A stretch of DNA of 64,000 nucleotides from CAXYVX01 sp049297855 (GTDB lineage Bacteria > Patescibacteriota > Saccharimonadia > Saccharimonadales > Saccharimonadaceae). A program made the position numbers and the translations under genes. This document shows, piece by piece, positions 26,608-37,200 of the stretch. The notes under the pieces are model-generated. The model searched no databases. It saw only the letters and a program-made list of their open reading frames with translations, and was not told where the DNA came from. Position 1 is the first letter of the stretch. Each line of letters opens with the position of its first letter. Where the stretch lies: the NCBI GenBank assembly GCA_049297855.1, contig JBAQVB010000006.1:1-64000 (forward strand), written 5' to 3'.

Positions 26608-27282
26608 GTGAAAGTTTTATTAGTAGAAGACGAGCCACGCCTGGCGGCGGCTGTAGCGCGCGGTCTAAAACAAGAAAAATATAACGTGGAAATCAGCGAC
26701 AATGGCTGTTCGGCGTTGACGTTGATTAATAATGGCGACTATGACCTAATGATTTTTGACCGAATGATGCCTGGGATGGACGGCCTCACGCTAACTAAGG
26801 AGGTTCGCAAAGCTAATATTAAAACGCCGATTTTAATTTTAACCGCTAAAGGACAAACGCGCGACAAGGTTGACGGACTCAATGCTGGCGCCGACGATTA
26901 CATGAGCAAACCGTTCGCCTTTGACGAGTTGTTGGCGCGTTTGCGAGCTTTGGCGCGGCGTCCGGCTGAGCAAAAGCCGGAGACGTTGACGGTTGGCGAC
27001 TTATCGCTGAATTTTGCCAGCTATGAATGTATACGCAACGGTCGCAACATCGACTTAACCGAAACCGAGTTCAAAATCCTAGCTTATCTGATGCGTCATC
27101 CGGGCATCGTTTTAACCAAAGACCAAATCGTCAACCAGGTTTGGGATTACGATGCCGATATTTTACCAAACACCGTTGAAGCTTATATTTCTTATTTACG
27201 CAAAAAAATTGACCGTCCGTTTGAAAAGAAAATAATTATAACTAAGCGAGGCATTGGTTATAAATTGGATGGAACTAGATGA
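26608..27282 (+). CDS. OmpR/PhoB-family response regulator
   Basis: 224 residues. The receiver domain has Asp51 (FDRMMPGMDG), Thr79 and Lys101. A winged-helix DNA-binding domain occupies about 130-222 (LTETEFKILAYLMRHPG, VEAYISYLRKKID, ITKRGIGYKL). The GTG start stands behind AAGGAGGG. The kinase gene follows 12 bases later, so they form a two-component pair. Targets are unknown. Confidence 0.94.
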   Translation: MKVLLVEDEPRLAAAVARGLKQEKYNVEISDNGCSALTLINNGDYDLMIFDRMMPGMDGLTLTKEVRKANIKTPILILTAKGQTRDKVDGLNAGADDYMSKPFAFDELLARLRALARRPAEQKPETLTVGDLSLNFASYECIRNGRNIDLTETEFKILAYLMRHPGIVLTKDQIVNQVWDYDADILPNTVEAYISYLRKKIDRPFEKKIIITKRGIGYKLDGTR

Positions 27283-27300
27283 TTTAGCAAGGTTATGTCG

Positions 27301-28293
27301 ATGATCAATAAATATCTCAAGATGATTTCGCGCGCCACAATTAAGTTAACGCTGTTTTACACAGCGATAATTTTCGTGATTTCGTTATGTTTTTCAGTGG
27401 CGATTGGTTTAGCGGCGATCACTGGCGTCCGACAACCTTTTGACCATGAACCGGACCAGATTGTGCTGAACGACGGTACGCAGATGAGTTTTCAGCCGAT
27501 TGTTCAGCACCACGACCGAGAAGTCACCGACGGCATCGTTGCGGGTTTAATTATTGTTAATTTGATAGTTTTGTTTTTTGGCGCAGGGCTCAGTTTTGTT
27601 TTGGCGCGCTGGACTTTGCAGCCGATTGAAAAAGCCATGCGAGATCAAACCGATTTTATTGCCAACGCTAGCCACGAGTTGCGCACGCCACTAGCCGTCA
27701 TACAAACCGAAAATGAAGTGCTGTTGCGTGAACCTAAACCTTCCAAATCGGAATTGCGCGAAAAAGTAACCAGCAACCTGGCGGAGGTTCAAAAATTAAG
27801 ACGCCTAGCCGATTATTTATTGGCGATGAATAGTGAAGAGAATAGCCAGCCAAACTGGCGCGAAGTTGATTTGCTCGAATTGTTACGCGAACCCTTGACG
27901 CGCATCACCGGCCCGGCCGAACAAAAGCACATAGCAATTAAACGCGCCATTCAGCCAGTTAAAATTACCACCGATCCCGAGAGATTGGCCGAAATTGTCT
28001 ATGTTTTGCTCGATAATGCCGTCAAATATTCACCAAAAAATGCAACTATAACAGTTACTGGCCGCACCCACGAAATTTCCGTGGCCGATCAGGGCAGTGG
28101 CGTAGCGGAAACAGACCGTGTCCGCATTTTCGAACGATTTTACCGCGCCGAAAAGTCGCACACTGGTGACGGTTTTGGCCTCGGTTTATCACTGGCTCAA
28201 ACTTTAGCTAACAAGATTCACGCTAAAATTAACGTAAAAAATATTCATAATCATGATAAAATCGTCGGCGCCAAATTTATCGTTAGATTGTAA
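27301..28293 (+). CDS. Sensor histidine kinase, partner of the OmpR-type regulator
   Basis: 330 residues. Membrane helices lie at about 15-42 and 79-103, with an external loop of about 36 residues. His125 lies in NASHELRTPLAV. The ATPase domain has LLDNAVKYS, DQGSGV and GFGLGLSL. I chose ATG 27301, eight bases after AAGG; ATG 27295 is only two bases from it. There is no HAMP domain to speak of and no PAS domain, so it is a compact sensor. Confidence 0.9.
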   Translation: MINKYLKMISRATIKLTLFYTAIIFVISLCFSVAIGLAAITGVRQPFDHEPDQIVLNDGTQMSFQPIVQHHDREVTDGIVAGLIIVNLIVLFFGAGLSFVLARWTLQPIEKAMRDQTDFIANASHELRTPLAVIQTENEVLLREPKPSKSELREKVTSNLAEVQKLRRLADYLLAMNSEENSQPNWREVDLLELLREPLTRITGPAEQKHIAIKRAIQPVKITTDPERLAEIVYVLLDNAVKYSPKNATITVTGRTHEISVADQGSGVAETDRVRIFERFYRAEKSHTGDGFGLGLSLAQTLANKIHAKINVKNIHNHDKIVGAKFIVRL

Positions 28294-28318
28294 TTACGCG
28301 CGGACAATTAATTCATTA

Positions 28319-28328
28319 GTGCTATAAT
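28319..28328 (+). promoter_or_regulatory. Extended -10 of PAP2 gene (leaderless)
   Basis: TG-C-TATAAT (TATAAT at 28323-28328) ends seven bases before the ATG at 28335. There is no good -35 and no Shine-Dalgarno sequence. Confidence 0.5.
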
Positions 28329-28334
28329 GGTCGA

Positions 28335-29045
28335 ATGTTAAAAACTACAAATGAAACTAAGAATTTTTTTGCTAGCCACAAACGCGCCCTGAGATTATTT
28401 TTGGCGCTAGGATTACCGCTAATTATTTTTTTCAAATTAGCCTGGGAAGTGGTCGAAAAGGAGCATATGAAAATCGACGCGCCGGTGCTTTATTTTATTC
28501 ATGAACACGCTTCTACAACGCTAGACTCAGTTGCCGTGTTTATCAGTAATTCTGGCTATGAATTTGGCACATTGATTGCAGTGATTCTGCTGGCTTGCTA
28601 TGTTATTTTCAAACAGAAAAAATATCAAAATCTAGCGTTCATCGCAATTGGCATTGGTGGCGCGATGGTGGCTAATGTAATTCTAAAACTATTATTCATG
28701 CGTCCACGGCCAGAGTTGTGGCATTGGATCGTGGCAGAGAGCGGCTATTCGTTTCCGTCCGGCCACGCTATGCTGAGTGCCGCGATTGCTGCGGTGGCGA
28801 TTTACTTATTCTGGGGCACGCGTCATCGCTGGTGGATTGCAATTGTGGCAATTTTGTGCACCACGTTAATTGGTTTATCGCGATTATATCTAGGCGTTCA
28901 CTATCCGAGCGATATCATAGCCGGCTGGAGCGTAAGCGTCGCTTGGGTCACGCTAGTTGATATCGCATTAAAATACTATGATAGGAATATCATTAAAAGT
29001 TACGCCAAACATACGACAAAACCGAAAACGGTAGCACTAAAATAA
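28335..29045 (+). CDS. PAP2-family membrane phosphatase
   Basis: 236 residues, about six membrane helices. The three PAP2 signatures are present in order: KLLFMRPRP, FPSGHAM and SRLYLGVHYPSDIIAG. Such enzymes dephosphorylate lipid phosphates, including undecaprenyl pyrophosphate recycled in wall synthesis; the actual substrate is not shown. It directly follows the two-component pair. Confidence 0.9.
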   Translation: MLKTTNETKNFFASHKRALRLFLALGLPLIIFFKLAWEVVEKEHMKIDAPVLYFIHEHASTTLDSVAVFISNSGYEFGTLIAVILLACYVIFKQKKYQNLAFIAIGIGGAMVANVILKLLFMRPRPELWHWIVAESGYSFPSGHAMLSAAIAAVAIYLFWGTRHRWWIAIVAILCTTLIGLSRLYLGVHYPSDIIAGWSVSVAWVTLVDIALKYYDRNIIKSYAKHTTKPKTVALK

Positions 29046-29055
29046 TTTTACGATC

Positions 29056-30360
29056 TTACTCATAGCGCAATGACTCGATCGGATCCTTTTGGGCGGCTCG
29101 CCAGGCTGGAACCGTGCCGGCTAAAAAGGCTATCGTCATAATAATAATTACGATGATCGCGAGCGCCAATGGGCTGAATTCTATCAGCGTAAAACCAGGT
29201 AGACCACTCAGAAAATTATGCGTTGCCCATGGATTAGCCCAGGCTTTCGTCAGATAGGCCAATCCGATACCGATTGCGGCGCCCCAAAAACCGAGCGCCA
29301 CCGCCTCAAAGCTAAATATCAGAAAAATCTTGCCACGGCTAAGACCCATCGCCTTCATCAGACCGATTTCGCGCGTGCGTTCCTGAACTGACATAAACAG
29401 GGTGTTGATAATGCCGATCGACGCTGCAACCAGGGCTATTACGCCAAAAATGAGCAGCACGACAGTAATTGCGTTAAATAAAGTTTTGAGCATGCCGACC
29501 TCGTCATCGACTGTCGTGGCGGTAAAACCTAACTTTTTCAACTGACTTTTAACATCGTCTGTTTTGGTTACGCCATAATAAGATTTATCCAACTGCGCGC
29601 TGGCTAGGTAAATCTGATCTCTGTATTGTGCGGGTAGTCCATCAGTCATCTTTGCATAAATTTGGTCACCGGCCGCCGCATTAATCCAGGCGCGCCCAAA
29701 CCCGATAACCGTTGGATTAGCCACGCCCATGACAGTTGCTTCAACGATGCTGCTCTGATTTGTCACCTGATTAGTGACAGCCAATTCGACTTTTTGACCG
29801 AGAATAGTGCTGTTCGTGAAACCAAGTGGCTTGACGTATTTATCCGGTAAAACAATTTCAGCGCGATCGCCATTCAAATTCACCATTCGGCCGCTGGCTA
29901 AATCCACGCGGATCGTGCTTGATGGCATCACGCCAGCCGTGATCACATATTTTTTCATCGCACTGGGCGCGGTAATATAATCAATTGTCAACGCCTGCAA
30001 TGGTTGCACGTTTTTGATGCCCTTAACAGCGGCAATTTTTGATAAATCGGCCTTAGTAATCACCGAGGCTGCCGCCGAGTCATTATTCGGATTATATTCC
30101 GTAACGTTCTGGCTCATGCCACCCAAACCCATGCTCGACATCGAGTTAGCCGATGCCGTTTTGACAATTTGATCGAAATAGCCCTCGCCACCGATGCTGG
30201 ATATCTGTTTATCAATGTAATTATTAACGCCCTGATTGATGCCGGTGGTTAAAATAATTGTGAACGATCCGACGACAATTGCCAAAATTGTCAAAAGTGA
30301 GCGGCTCTTGTTGCGCAACAAATTGGCGTTAGCGGTATTGATAATATCCCAAAATTTCAT
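29056..30360 (-). CDS. MacB/FtsX-type ABC transporter permease
   Basis: 434 residues with the MacB layout: helix 1 (SLLTILAIVVGSFTIIL), a large extracytoplasmic domain of about 240 residues, then three helices with the FtsX signature (VQERTREIGLMKAMG before helix 3). It overlaps the ATPase gene by four bases. The pair probably exports a peptide or lipoprotein, or extracts material from the membrane; the substrate is unknown. Confidence 0.92.
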   Translation of the reverse strand: MKFWDIINTANANLLRNKSRSLLTILAIVVGSFTIILTTGINQGVNNYIDKQISSIGGEGYFDQIVKTASANSMSSMGLGGMSQNVTEYNPNNDSAAASVITKADLSKIAAVKGIKNVQPLQALTIDYITAPSAMKKYVITAGVMPSSTIRVDLASGRMVNLNGDRAEIVLPDKYVKPLGFTNSTILGQKVELAVTNQVTNQSSIVEATVMGVANPTVIGFGRAWINAAAGDQIYAKMTDGLPAQYRDQIYLASAQLDKSYYGVTKTDDVKSQLKKLGFTATTVDDEVGMLKTLFNAITVVLLIFGVIALVAASIGIINTLFMSVQERTREIGLMKAMGLSRGKIFLIFSFEAVALGFWGAAIGIGLAYLTKAWANPWATHNFLSGLPGFTLIEFSPLALAIIVIIIMTIAFLAGTVPAWRAAQKDPIESLRYE

Positions 30361-31076
30361 AATTCAACTCCTTGTGCTAGATCATCATGTGAAAACTCCC
30401 CGACGATTTTTCCATCTTTGATATGAATGGCACGGTCGCATTTTTTGGCCAAATCAATATCGTGCGTCACTAAAATCAGTGTTTTTCCGGCGCGTGCAAA
30501 ACCAAACAATAATCGTTCAACGCGCTCACCGGTCGCCGAATCGAGATTGCCGGTCGGTTCGTCCGCGAAAATAATGCTAGGATTATTGACAATGGCACGC
30601 GCGATACAAACGCGCTGTTTCTGGCCACCGGACAGATCATTGGCCTTGTTTTTGGCTTTGTCGTCTAACTCCACAATTTTAAGCGCCGCAAGCGCCAACT
30701 TTTTGCGTCGACGTGATGATACGCCGGCAATTTTCAACGGTAAAATCACATTGTTTAACACGGTATCGCGTTCATTCATAAAAAATTGCTGGAACACAAA
30801 ACCGAATTTTTTATTGCGCAATCGATTTAGTTTGCGTGAATTTTTTTTAAGTTTCGCAAAATCCTGGTCGTCAACGCTAACTGAGCCGCTAGTCGGTTGG
30901 TCAAGTAGCGCCAATAAATGCATGAGGGTTGATTTACCTGAACCAGATTTACCAATAATAGCCAGCGATTCGCCACTGGGAACTGCTAGATTGACATCAT
31001 CTAACGCTCGAAATTTATTTTCCCGTTTGCCGTAATCTTTGACCAGGCGTGTTGCGCGTAAAACGATATCACTCAT
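30357..31076 (-). CDS. ABC transporter ATPase (LolD/MacB type)
   Basis: 239 residues. Walker A GKSGSGKST, the signature LSGGQKQRVCIARA, Walker B IIFADEPTGNLD and the switch His in LVTHD are all present. It drives the neighbouring permease. The ATG is seven bases after the -10 box at 31083-31088, with no ribosome binding site, so the message is probably leaderless. Confidence 0.94.
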   Translation of the reverse strand: MSDIVLRATRLVKDYGKRENKFRALDDVNLAVPSGESLAIIGKSGSGKSTLMHLLALLDQPTSGSVSVDDQDFAKLKKNSRKLNRLRNKKFGFVFQQFFMNERDTVLNNVILPLKIAGVSSRRRKKLALAALKIVELDDKAKNKANDLSGGQKQRVCIARAIVNNPSIIFADEPTGNLDSATGERVERLLFGFARAGKTLILVTHDIDLAKKCDRAIHIKDGKIVGEFSHDDLAQGVEL

Positions 31077-31082
31077 GCTTCT

Positions 31083-31111
31083 ATTCTATCATTTGTTTGC
31101 GACGAAATCAA
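31083..31111 (-). promoter_or_regulatory. Promoter of the ABC transporter genes (leaderless)
   Basis: Minus strand: TTGATT (31111-31106), 17 bases, extended -10 TG-A-TAGAAT ending at 31083. The -35 box lies within the 3' end of the FMN reductase gene. Confidence 0.6.
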
Positions 31112-31628
31112 GTGTCGCTTTGATAAATGTAGTTGCGAAATTGACTTCGTCCGCAACTAAATCTCCGTTAGCGTCAAACATTCTTGGGGCGAAACTTAAA
31201 TAAAATTCTGGCCGCAAAAACACATTCGCGTTGATAAAAGTTAGCACTTTGCGCGTATCTACTTGAGCCAGCGCCGTACCGAGTGAACTGGGCGAAGCGC
31301 CAGCCATAACGACTTTTTTGCCGGCCCAGGAATTGTGCGACGACCAACTCGTCCAATCCAGTGCATTTTTGAGCACGCCGCTAATGCTGTGGTTGTATTC
31401 CGGACTGACGATGAATACTAAATCCGTCGCCTCGATTTGGTCACGTAACGCAATCACCAATTGATCGGGGTGGTCATAGTTATCGGAATTAAATAACGGC
31501 AAGTTAACGTCTGCGTATTCGATCTTATTATCCGCGTCAACTTCGCCGATGATGCGCGCCAAATTATGCGCTAATTTGGCGTTCAGCGAATCTTTGCGCA
31601 ACGAACCAACTATAAATAATATTTTCAT
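31089..31628 (-). CDS. NAD(P)H-dependent FMN reductase
   Basis: A 179-residue flavodoxin-fold oxidoreductase. FIVGSLRKDSLNAKLA is the phosphate-binding loop, and SPEYNHSISGVLKNALDW is the family signature near residue 75. It likely reduces FMN or quinones or azo compounds with NAD(P)H; no substrate is evident. Its stop lies at the promoter of the ABC genes. Confidence 0.9.
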   Translation of the reverse strand: MKILFIVGSLRKDSLNAKLAHNLARIIGEVDADNKIEYADVNLPLFNSDNYDHPDQLVIALRDQIEATDLVFIVSPEYNHSISGVLKNALDWTSWSSHNSWAGKKVVMAGASPSSLGTALAQVDTRKVLTFINANVFLRPEFYLSFAPRMFDANGDLVADEVNFATTFIKATLDFVANK

Positions 31629-31704
31629 TGAAATCTCCCTTTTAACCTTTTAATAGATATCTTTAACGTGATTAATTATAACATTTAATTTTTATAAATT
31701 CCGC

Positions 31705-31733
31705 TTGCGTGTTGATTATGCATATGTTAAAAT
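31705..31733 (+). promoter_or_regulatory. Promoter of pilin gene B (leaderless)
   Basis: TTGCGT (31705-31710), 17 bases, extended -10 TG-T-TAAAAT (31725-31733). The ATG is seven bases after the -10 box. Confidence 0.65.
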
Positions 31734-31739
31734 GACCGC

Positions 31740-32262
31740 ATGATGAAAATCGCAAGAAATCACGGACGAGTTAGTTTCCCTAAACTAAAAACATTACCCC
31801 CCCCCACGATCTAGCGGCTTCACTATAATTGAGGTAGCGTTAGTCTTAGCTATAGCCGGACTTATTTTCCTGGTAGTGTTTATCGCCTGGCCAGCACTAC
31901 AGAATTCGCAACAAAACCAGGCCAGGCGTCAGGACGTCGGGCGAGTGATAAGCGCATTGGAAGCATATAAGATGGACCACCAGGGACAATTCCCACTTGG
32001 TGGATGGTATAAATCAGATGGTTCAAGTAGTAACCGGGAATACAATTTCTCAAACTATACTAACAAGCTCTCCCAAATATACAATATTGAGGTCTTTGAC
32101 CTAGGCACTTCTACTTGGAGAGCTATGGGTAGCGCGCGAGATATCAATGTAATTCCCGGCAGAGTTTGTCCTGGCGACGCTCGTACACCAACCTCGGATA
32201 ACGCTGCGGTAGAAGTGGGACTTGTCGGCAACGGCGACGCCAACTATTGCCAGTCGCTATAA
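31740..32262 (+). CDS. Type IV pilin-like protein B, frame broken at a C9 tract
   Basis: From ATG 31740 the frame reads MMKIARNHGR, reaches nine C (31797-31805) and then meets TAG at 31812-31814. The pilin frame starts in the other register. With eight C the product is one 173-residue prepilin: a 26-residue basic leader ending PPPRSSG, then FTIIEVALVLAIAGLIF and WPALQNSQQNQARRQDVG. The remaining part is unlike the other copies except for the C-terminal pair of Cys (GRVC and NYCQSL). Gly at -1, Phe at +1 and Glu at +5 are the prepilin-peptidase and assembly residues. It may be a phase-off allele, a programmed +1 frameshift or a sequence error. Confidence 0.8.
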
Positions 32263-32423
32263 GTCATCGTTGCCATACTATGACATTAAAACATTATGTG
32301 AGAACGCTACCATGGTTTGTTCTGTTTGGTTGTTGACGCGAAATAATAATGGTTAAGGATCAATTTTCTATGCTAGAAATTCGTCTCATAAAAAATCCTA
32401 CCGCCAAAAATTCTTAGGGAATT

Positions 32424-32432
32424 TGATATAAT
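32424..32432 (+). promoter_or_regulatory. Extended -10 of RNA methyltransferase gene (leaderless)
   Basis: TG-A-TATAAT (32424-32432) ends eight bases before the GTG start at 32440. Confidence 0.5.
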
Positions 32433-32439
32433 AGATAGA

Positions 32440-33747
32440 GTGAAAAAAATCGCAGATCAAATCGTACATTTTACTAAATTCACGCCGGGTGGACAGACCT
32501 TAGGTGAGTTGATTGATGGCCGCAAAATTTTTGCGTGGGGTGTTTTACCTGGCGAAACCGCTAAGATTCGCGTCACTAAAAACAAAAAATCCTACGCTGA
32601 GGGATTTGCAATTGACGTTATTAAAACCGCACCAAATCGTATTGAAGCACGCGATAATTGTTATCTGGCGACCAGCCCTTGGCAGATTTTAAACTGGAAT
32701 GACGAATTGCACATTAAAGAACAGCTGACACGCGAAAGTTTTGCGCAGGCAAAAATTGATCTTAACATCGCGCCGATCGCCACCGACAATCACGAATTTG
32801 GATATCGCAACAAAATGGAATATGCGCTGTATTTCATGAGCCTAGCCGAGGCGCAACAGCCAAATAACGAGTCGTTTTTAGCAACTTTTTCGGACGCCGA
32901 TTTGACTCGTAATTACATCGACCATGACGCGCAAGTTACGGGTGGTAAAGTTTTCCTGGCTTTTCATCAACGAGGTTCACATCGTAAAATACCGATTCTG
33001 CACTCGTCAATTGAGCGACCGGAGATTTTTAGACGGGCACAACAAATGATCGACGAGTTGAACACGCGCGGTGAAGATGCCTGGAAATATCAGTCGCTGA
33101 TGGTGCGAGCATCGCAAAACGGCGAGGTCTCAGCCGTATTGTTCGTCAATCGTCAACCGCATCCAATTATGAAAAACCTAGTCGATACAATTTTGGGACA
33201 TGTTTATTCATATTCGCCTAACGGATTTTTTCAAATTAATTTACCGGTTTATGAATTAGCCTTACGCGAAATTGCGCAGCAGCTTGACGCATCGAAAAAT
33301 GTGGTGGACATGTATTCTGGCGTCGGCACGATTGGACTATCCGTCGCCGCAGATCGGAATTTGACGTTGGTTGAAACAGACGATCACGCGTTTGCTGAAC
33401 TGCAAAAAAATATCGTAGATGATACATGCCATTCGGTGCGCGCAATGCACGCCAAAGCGGAGGAAGCCCTAGAATATATCACGAATGACAGTACGCTAAT
33501 TTTGGATCCGCCACGCGCCGGTCTTGACGCCGCAGTTTGTCAAAAAATTCGCGCTGCCAAACCGCGGATTGTTATTTATTTATCCTGCAGTCCAACTACG
33601 CAGGCGCGCGATGTGGCGCGAATTCTGGGCAACGACGAAACGCAATTTAGCGAAAAGTCTGATTATCAAATCACTTTCGCGCGACCGTTTAATTTCTTTC
33701 CACGAACACCACATATAGAAAATCTGATTGTGTTACAAATTAAATAG
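32440..33747 (+). CDS. RumA/TrmA-type RNA (uracil-C5) methyltransferase
   Basis: 435 residues. An N-terminal TRAM-like beta domain (residues 1-65) is followed by the methyltransferase domain: NGFFQINLPVYE, SAM-binding DMYSGVGTIGL, LILDPPRAGLD and the catalytic YLSCSPTT. The Cys cluster that binds an iron-sulfur centre in RumA is not present; only one Cys remains in the DNCYLATSPWQ region. The target could be 23S rRNA U1939, U747 or tRNA U54. Initiation is on a leaderless GTG. Confidence 0.9.
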   Translation: MKKIADQIVHFTKFTPGGQTLGELIDGRKIFAWGVLPGETAKIRVTKNKKSYAEGFAIDVIKTAPNRIEARDNCYLATSPWQILNWNDELHIKEQLTRESFAQAKIDLNIAPIATDNHEFGYRNKMEYALYFMSLAEAQQPNNESFLATFSDADLTRNYIDHDAQVTGGKVFLAFHQRGSHRKIPILHSSIERPEIFRRAQQMIDELNTRGEDAWKYQSLMVRASQNGEVSAVLFVNRQPHPIMKNLVDTILGHVYSYSPNGFFQINLPVYELALREIAQQLDASKNVVDMYSGVGTIGLSVAADRNLTLVETDDHAFAELQKNIVDDTCHSVRAMHAKAEEALEYITNDSTLILDPPRAGLDAAVCQKIRAAKPRIVIYLSCSPTTQARDVARILGNDETQFSEKSDYQITFARPFNFFPRTPHIENLIVLQIK

Positions 33748-34225
33748 TTTTAATACGTCGATAAGTTAGCCGCATCGCCACGCGCCAACTACTAACCGAG
33801 TCTGGATCAAATTGTTTAATAATACCATCGCGCACTTCGGCAATCATAACTAGCGCCGGATTATAGGGAACCAAAGTTTTATAATAAGCCAAATCGCGTT
33901 CATGAATATTACCGCGTCCCGGATAAACGTCGCGAAATTTACGCGTCGCGATTGACTCAAAATAATCCGCTTGGCTTTTTGGTGGTAGATATTCGCTCGG
34001 CACCAAATTCATTCGCCGTAATATTTTACGAATGTCACCCAAATTGAACGAGCTGCGCGAGGCGATAAAACAAAATAGCTGGTTTTTTTCATTTAAAAAA
34101 ACGCTGGCGGCGGCGCTACGACTAACTGGAATGCGATTTAAAATCATGTTTTTCACTTTGATTTCGCGCCCGAAATTAGCGTGCAAAAACTTTTCAAAAC
34201 TGGCTTCCTCAATCATCGGGTTCAT
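33740..34225 (-). CDS. Conserved-looking protein of unknown function
   Basis: 161 residues, mixed alpha/beta composition, basic, no signal peptide or membrane helix. I do not recognise a family. Its 3' end overlaps the convergent methyltransferase gene by eight bases. ATG 34225 lies nine bases after an extended -10 box (TG-T-TAAAAT, 34239-34234 on the minus strand) and lacks a ribosome binding site, so the gene appears leaderless. The promoter and codon use like its neighbours argue that it is real. Confidence 0.7.
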   Translation of the reverse strand: MNPMIEEASFEKFLHANFGREIKVKNMILNRIPVSRSAAASVFLNEKNQLFCFIASRSSFNLGDIRKILRRMNLVPSEYLPPKSQADYFESIATRKFRDVYPGRGNIHERDLAYYKTLVPYNPALVMIAEVRDGIIKQFDPDSVSSWRVAMRLTYRRIKTI

Positions 34226-34252
34226 ACAGTTTTATTTTAACATATTTTTGCG

Positions 34253-34258
34253 TATAAT
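34253..34258 (+). promoter_or_regulatory. -10 box of the helicase gene (leaderless)
   Basis: TATAAT (34253-34258), seven bases before ATG 34265. The -35 region is poor. It overlaps the divergent promoter of the gene at 33740-34225. Confidence 0.45.
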
Positions 34259-34264
34259 AAGATG

Positions 34265-37200
34265 ATGAATTACGAAAACGTTTTTAAAAAGGATTACAAA
34301 CAGTTAAACGATGCGCAGCGCCAAGCGGTTGATCAGATTTATGATCCGCAAATGGTTTTAGCGGGACCGGGAACGGGTAAAACTCAATTGCTGAGCATGC
34401 GCATCGCCAATATTTTGCGTAAAACTGATACTAATCCGAGCAACATTTTGGCGATGACGTTCACTGATAACGGCGCGGATAACATACGTTCACGGCTCTC
34501 AACAATGGTCGGAGCGCGCACGGCCGGCCAAGTTAATATTTTTACCTACCACGGTTTCGCCGATAAAATTCGGAATGATTTCGCTGATTTTCTACCGCGC
34601 GAAGTTGGTTGGCGAACGATTGACGAATTGCGTGAAAATAGTTTGGCGAACGAAATCTATGACACGTTTCCGCGCAATTCAATGATCAAAAATGGTGCCC
34701 CCAAACACGCCCAGGACATTGCCAAAACTGTTAAAAAATTCAAGAATCAAGGTCTGAGCCCAGATGACATCCGCCAAATTTCAGCGCAAAACGAACGAGT
34801 TGCGGCACAAATTAATCACGGACTGGGTGAAATTGAGACGAATTTATTTTGGGGCCGAACCGCCAAAGATGATATCGCTCAAAAGTTAAAAGCGATCACG
34901 GAGTTGAACGAGTTGTTTGATTCTATTGATGAAAAACGTGTTCACGATAAAGTCCCAACCTTGAGCGAAGAGTTGACGCGCGACTTAACCGTCGCGGTGA
35001 ATGGTTACAATACCGAGACGACGAATTTTGCTAGCTTTAATGCCTTTCGCGACGTTGCTTTTGATAAAGAGGTCCACAAATCCAACGCCAAAACGATCGT
35101 TGCCAAAAGATTTTCAAATGGCCAATTAGCTGAAATCGCCGAATTTTATGAACGTTATGACACACGTAAGAACGAACTCGGCTTTTATAATTTTGACGAT
35201 ATGATTTTAGATACGATCGAAATCTTAAAAAACAATGCCGACATTAGAGAAACTCTGCGTTCAAAATATGAATTTATATTGCTCGATGAATATCAGGATA
35301 CGAATTTAACGCAAGCGCGTATCGTGGAACTCCTGACGCTTAATGATTTTCATGAGGCGCCAAATGTCATGGCTGTTGGCGACGATGACCAAGGAATCAT
35401 GACTTTTCAAGGTGCTGAGTTCGGTAATATCGCCGATTTTATTAAAACTTTTCATGTTAAAAAACCAATAATTTTAAGCGAGAATTACCGTTCCGGGCCG
35501 GCGATTTTGGAATTTGCTAAAAATATCATCGCCGACGTTGATGATGAAATGCGCATTGATCCCAACAAGCCATTGAACGCGGCGAAGGTTGACGGAAAAT
35601 TGTTAAATCCACGAGCAGAGATCGCGCGTCAATTATTTGACAATTCAGAATCTGAATTCGCCTGGGTCGCGGACGAAGTTCAGAATTTGTTAAGGGGCGG
35701 TGAAACGGGCAACAATATTGCAATTATTGCGCCAACCCACAATATTTTAGTCGCAACAGCTACGTATTTTTCGCGCAAAAACATCGCGATTAAATACGAA
35801 AAACGCGAGAACATACTTGACGATGAAGTTATGACAAACTTATTGAACGCGTTGCGCCTGATTAATATATTGAGCGACGCCAATCAGCAACCGCGACATG
35901 CCGATTTTTTGTGGCCAAAAGTTTTAGCGGCAGACTGGTGGCAAGCGGATCCGAGTCATATTTTTCAAATAAGTGAGGCTATAGCTAGTACCCCACACGG
36001 CCAGCCTCGTCCATCATGGACCGCCAAATTATTAGAATCCAACGACGAAACTTTGCACGGCGTTGCGACATTTATTTTAAGGTATGCACAATTAGCCAAC
36101 GAAAAAACCGTTTGGTCACTGCTCGCAATGATGTCTGGTTTTGCGCCGGATTCAGAAAATTCCGCCGTTGGAAAAATTATTCGTAATCCAATAGCGCGCT
36201 ATTTTGATAACGATGATTTAGCAAAATATACATTTTCGACCGATGTTGCAACATTACTGGCTAAATTACGTGAATACTGGCCCGATAAAAACAATACAGA
36301 AATAACATTAGATGATTTACTGAATCTAATTGATCATTATCAGGAAGCGGACCTTAAAATCACTAATCGATTTTTACTCCAAACTGGCGCCGATCCGGTT
36401 GTTTTCCTGACTGCACACGCCGCGAAAGGTTTGGAATTTAAACGAGTTTTTATTCTATCGGCCGATAATAAATCGTGGAATGGTTCCGGCGGACGGCAAC
36501 AAATCAATTTGCCGGAAAATTTGCGTTTCGTTGATCCCTCCGGACACGATCGCAATGAGCGCGTGCGTCTATTTTTCGTCGCTATCACGCGGGCGCGCGA
36601 GTTTTTGACTATTTCCAGTTCGGCGACCAAACCTCTAGAATTTCTAGATGAGAATTGGGATACGATGATTTCTCATAAGATCCCCGAACCGTTTTCAAAA
36701 ATCAATGATGCGCGCACATCAGTTGATGATAATCCAAAAAGTTTAGCGGATAATGTTGCGACTGGTTGGCGCGATTTTTACTTGCCGGAACACATTTCGC
36801 CACGTGAACTATTGAATACTAGCATTAAGAATTTTGCTTTCACGCCAACGAATTTAACGACTTATTATGATTTAATTTATGGTGGTCCGATTGAATTTTA
36901 TAACAGATTTATTTTGCATTTTCCGAATGAAACTAGTGCTCAAGCGCAATTCGGATCAATTTTTCACGACGTATTTGATCGCATCGAAAAGTTTACACAG
37001 AAAAATAATACTATTCCCAGCCAGCAAGAGATTTCCAGTATACTGGATGAGGCCATGACGCGCGCATCATTAAATGAGGACGAAGCCGCTAAAATCCGTA
37101 ACGACTTGATGACCATTTTGCATAAATTCATGAAATCGCGCGCTGAAATATTTAACGTCAAAGCCGAATCGGAAATTTGGATCGATCACGTCCAATTAGG

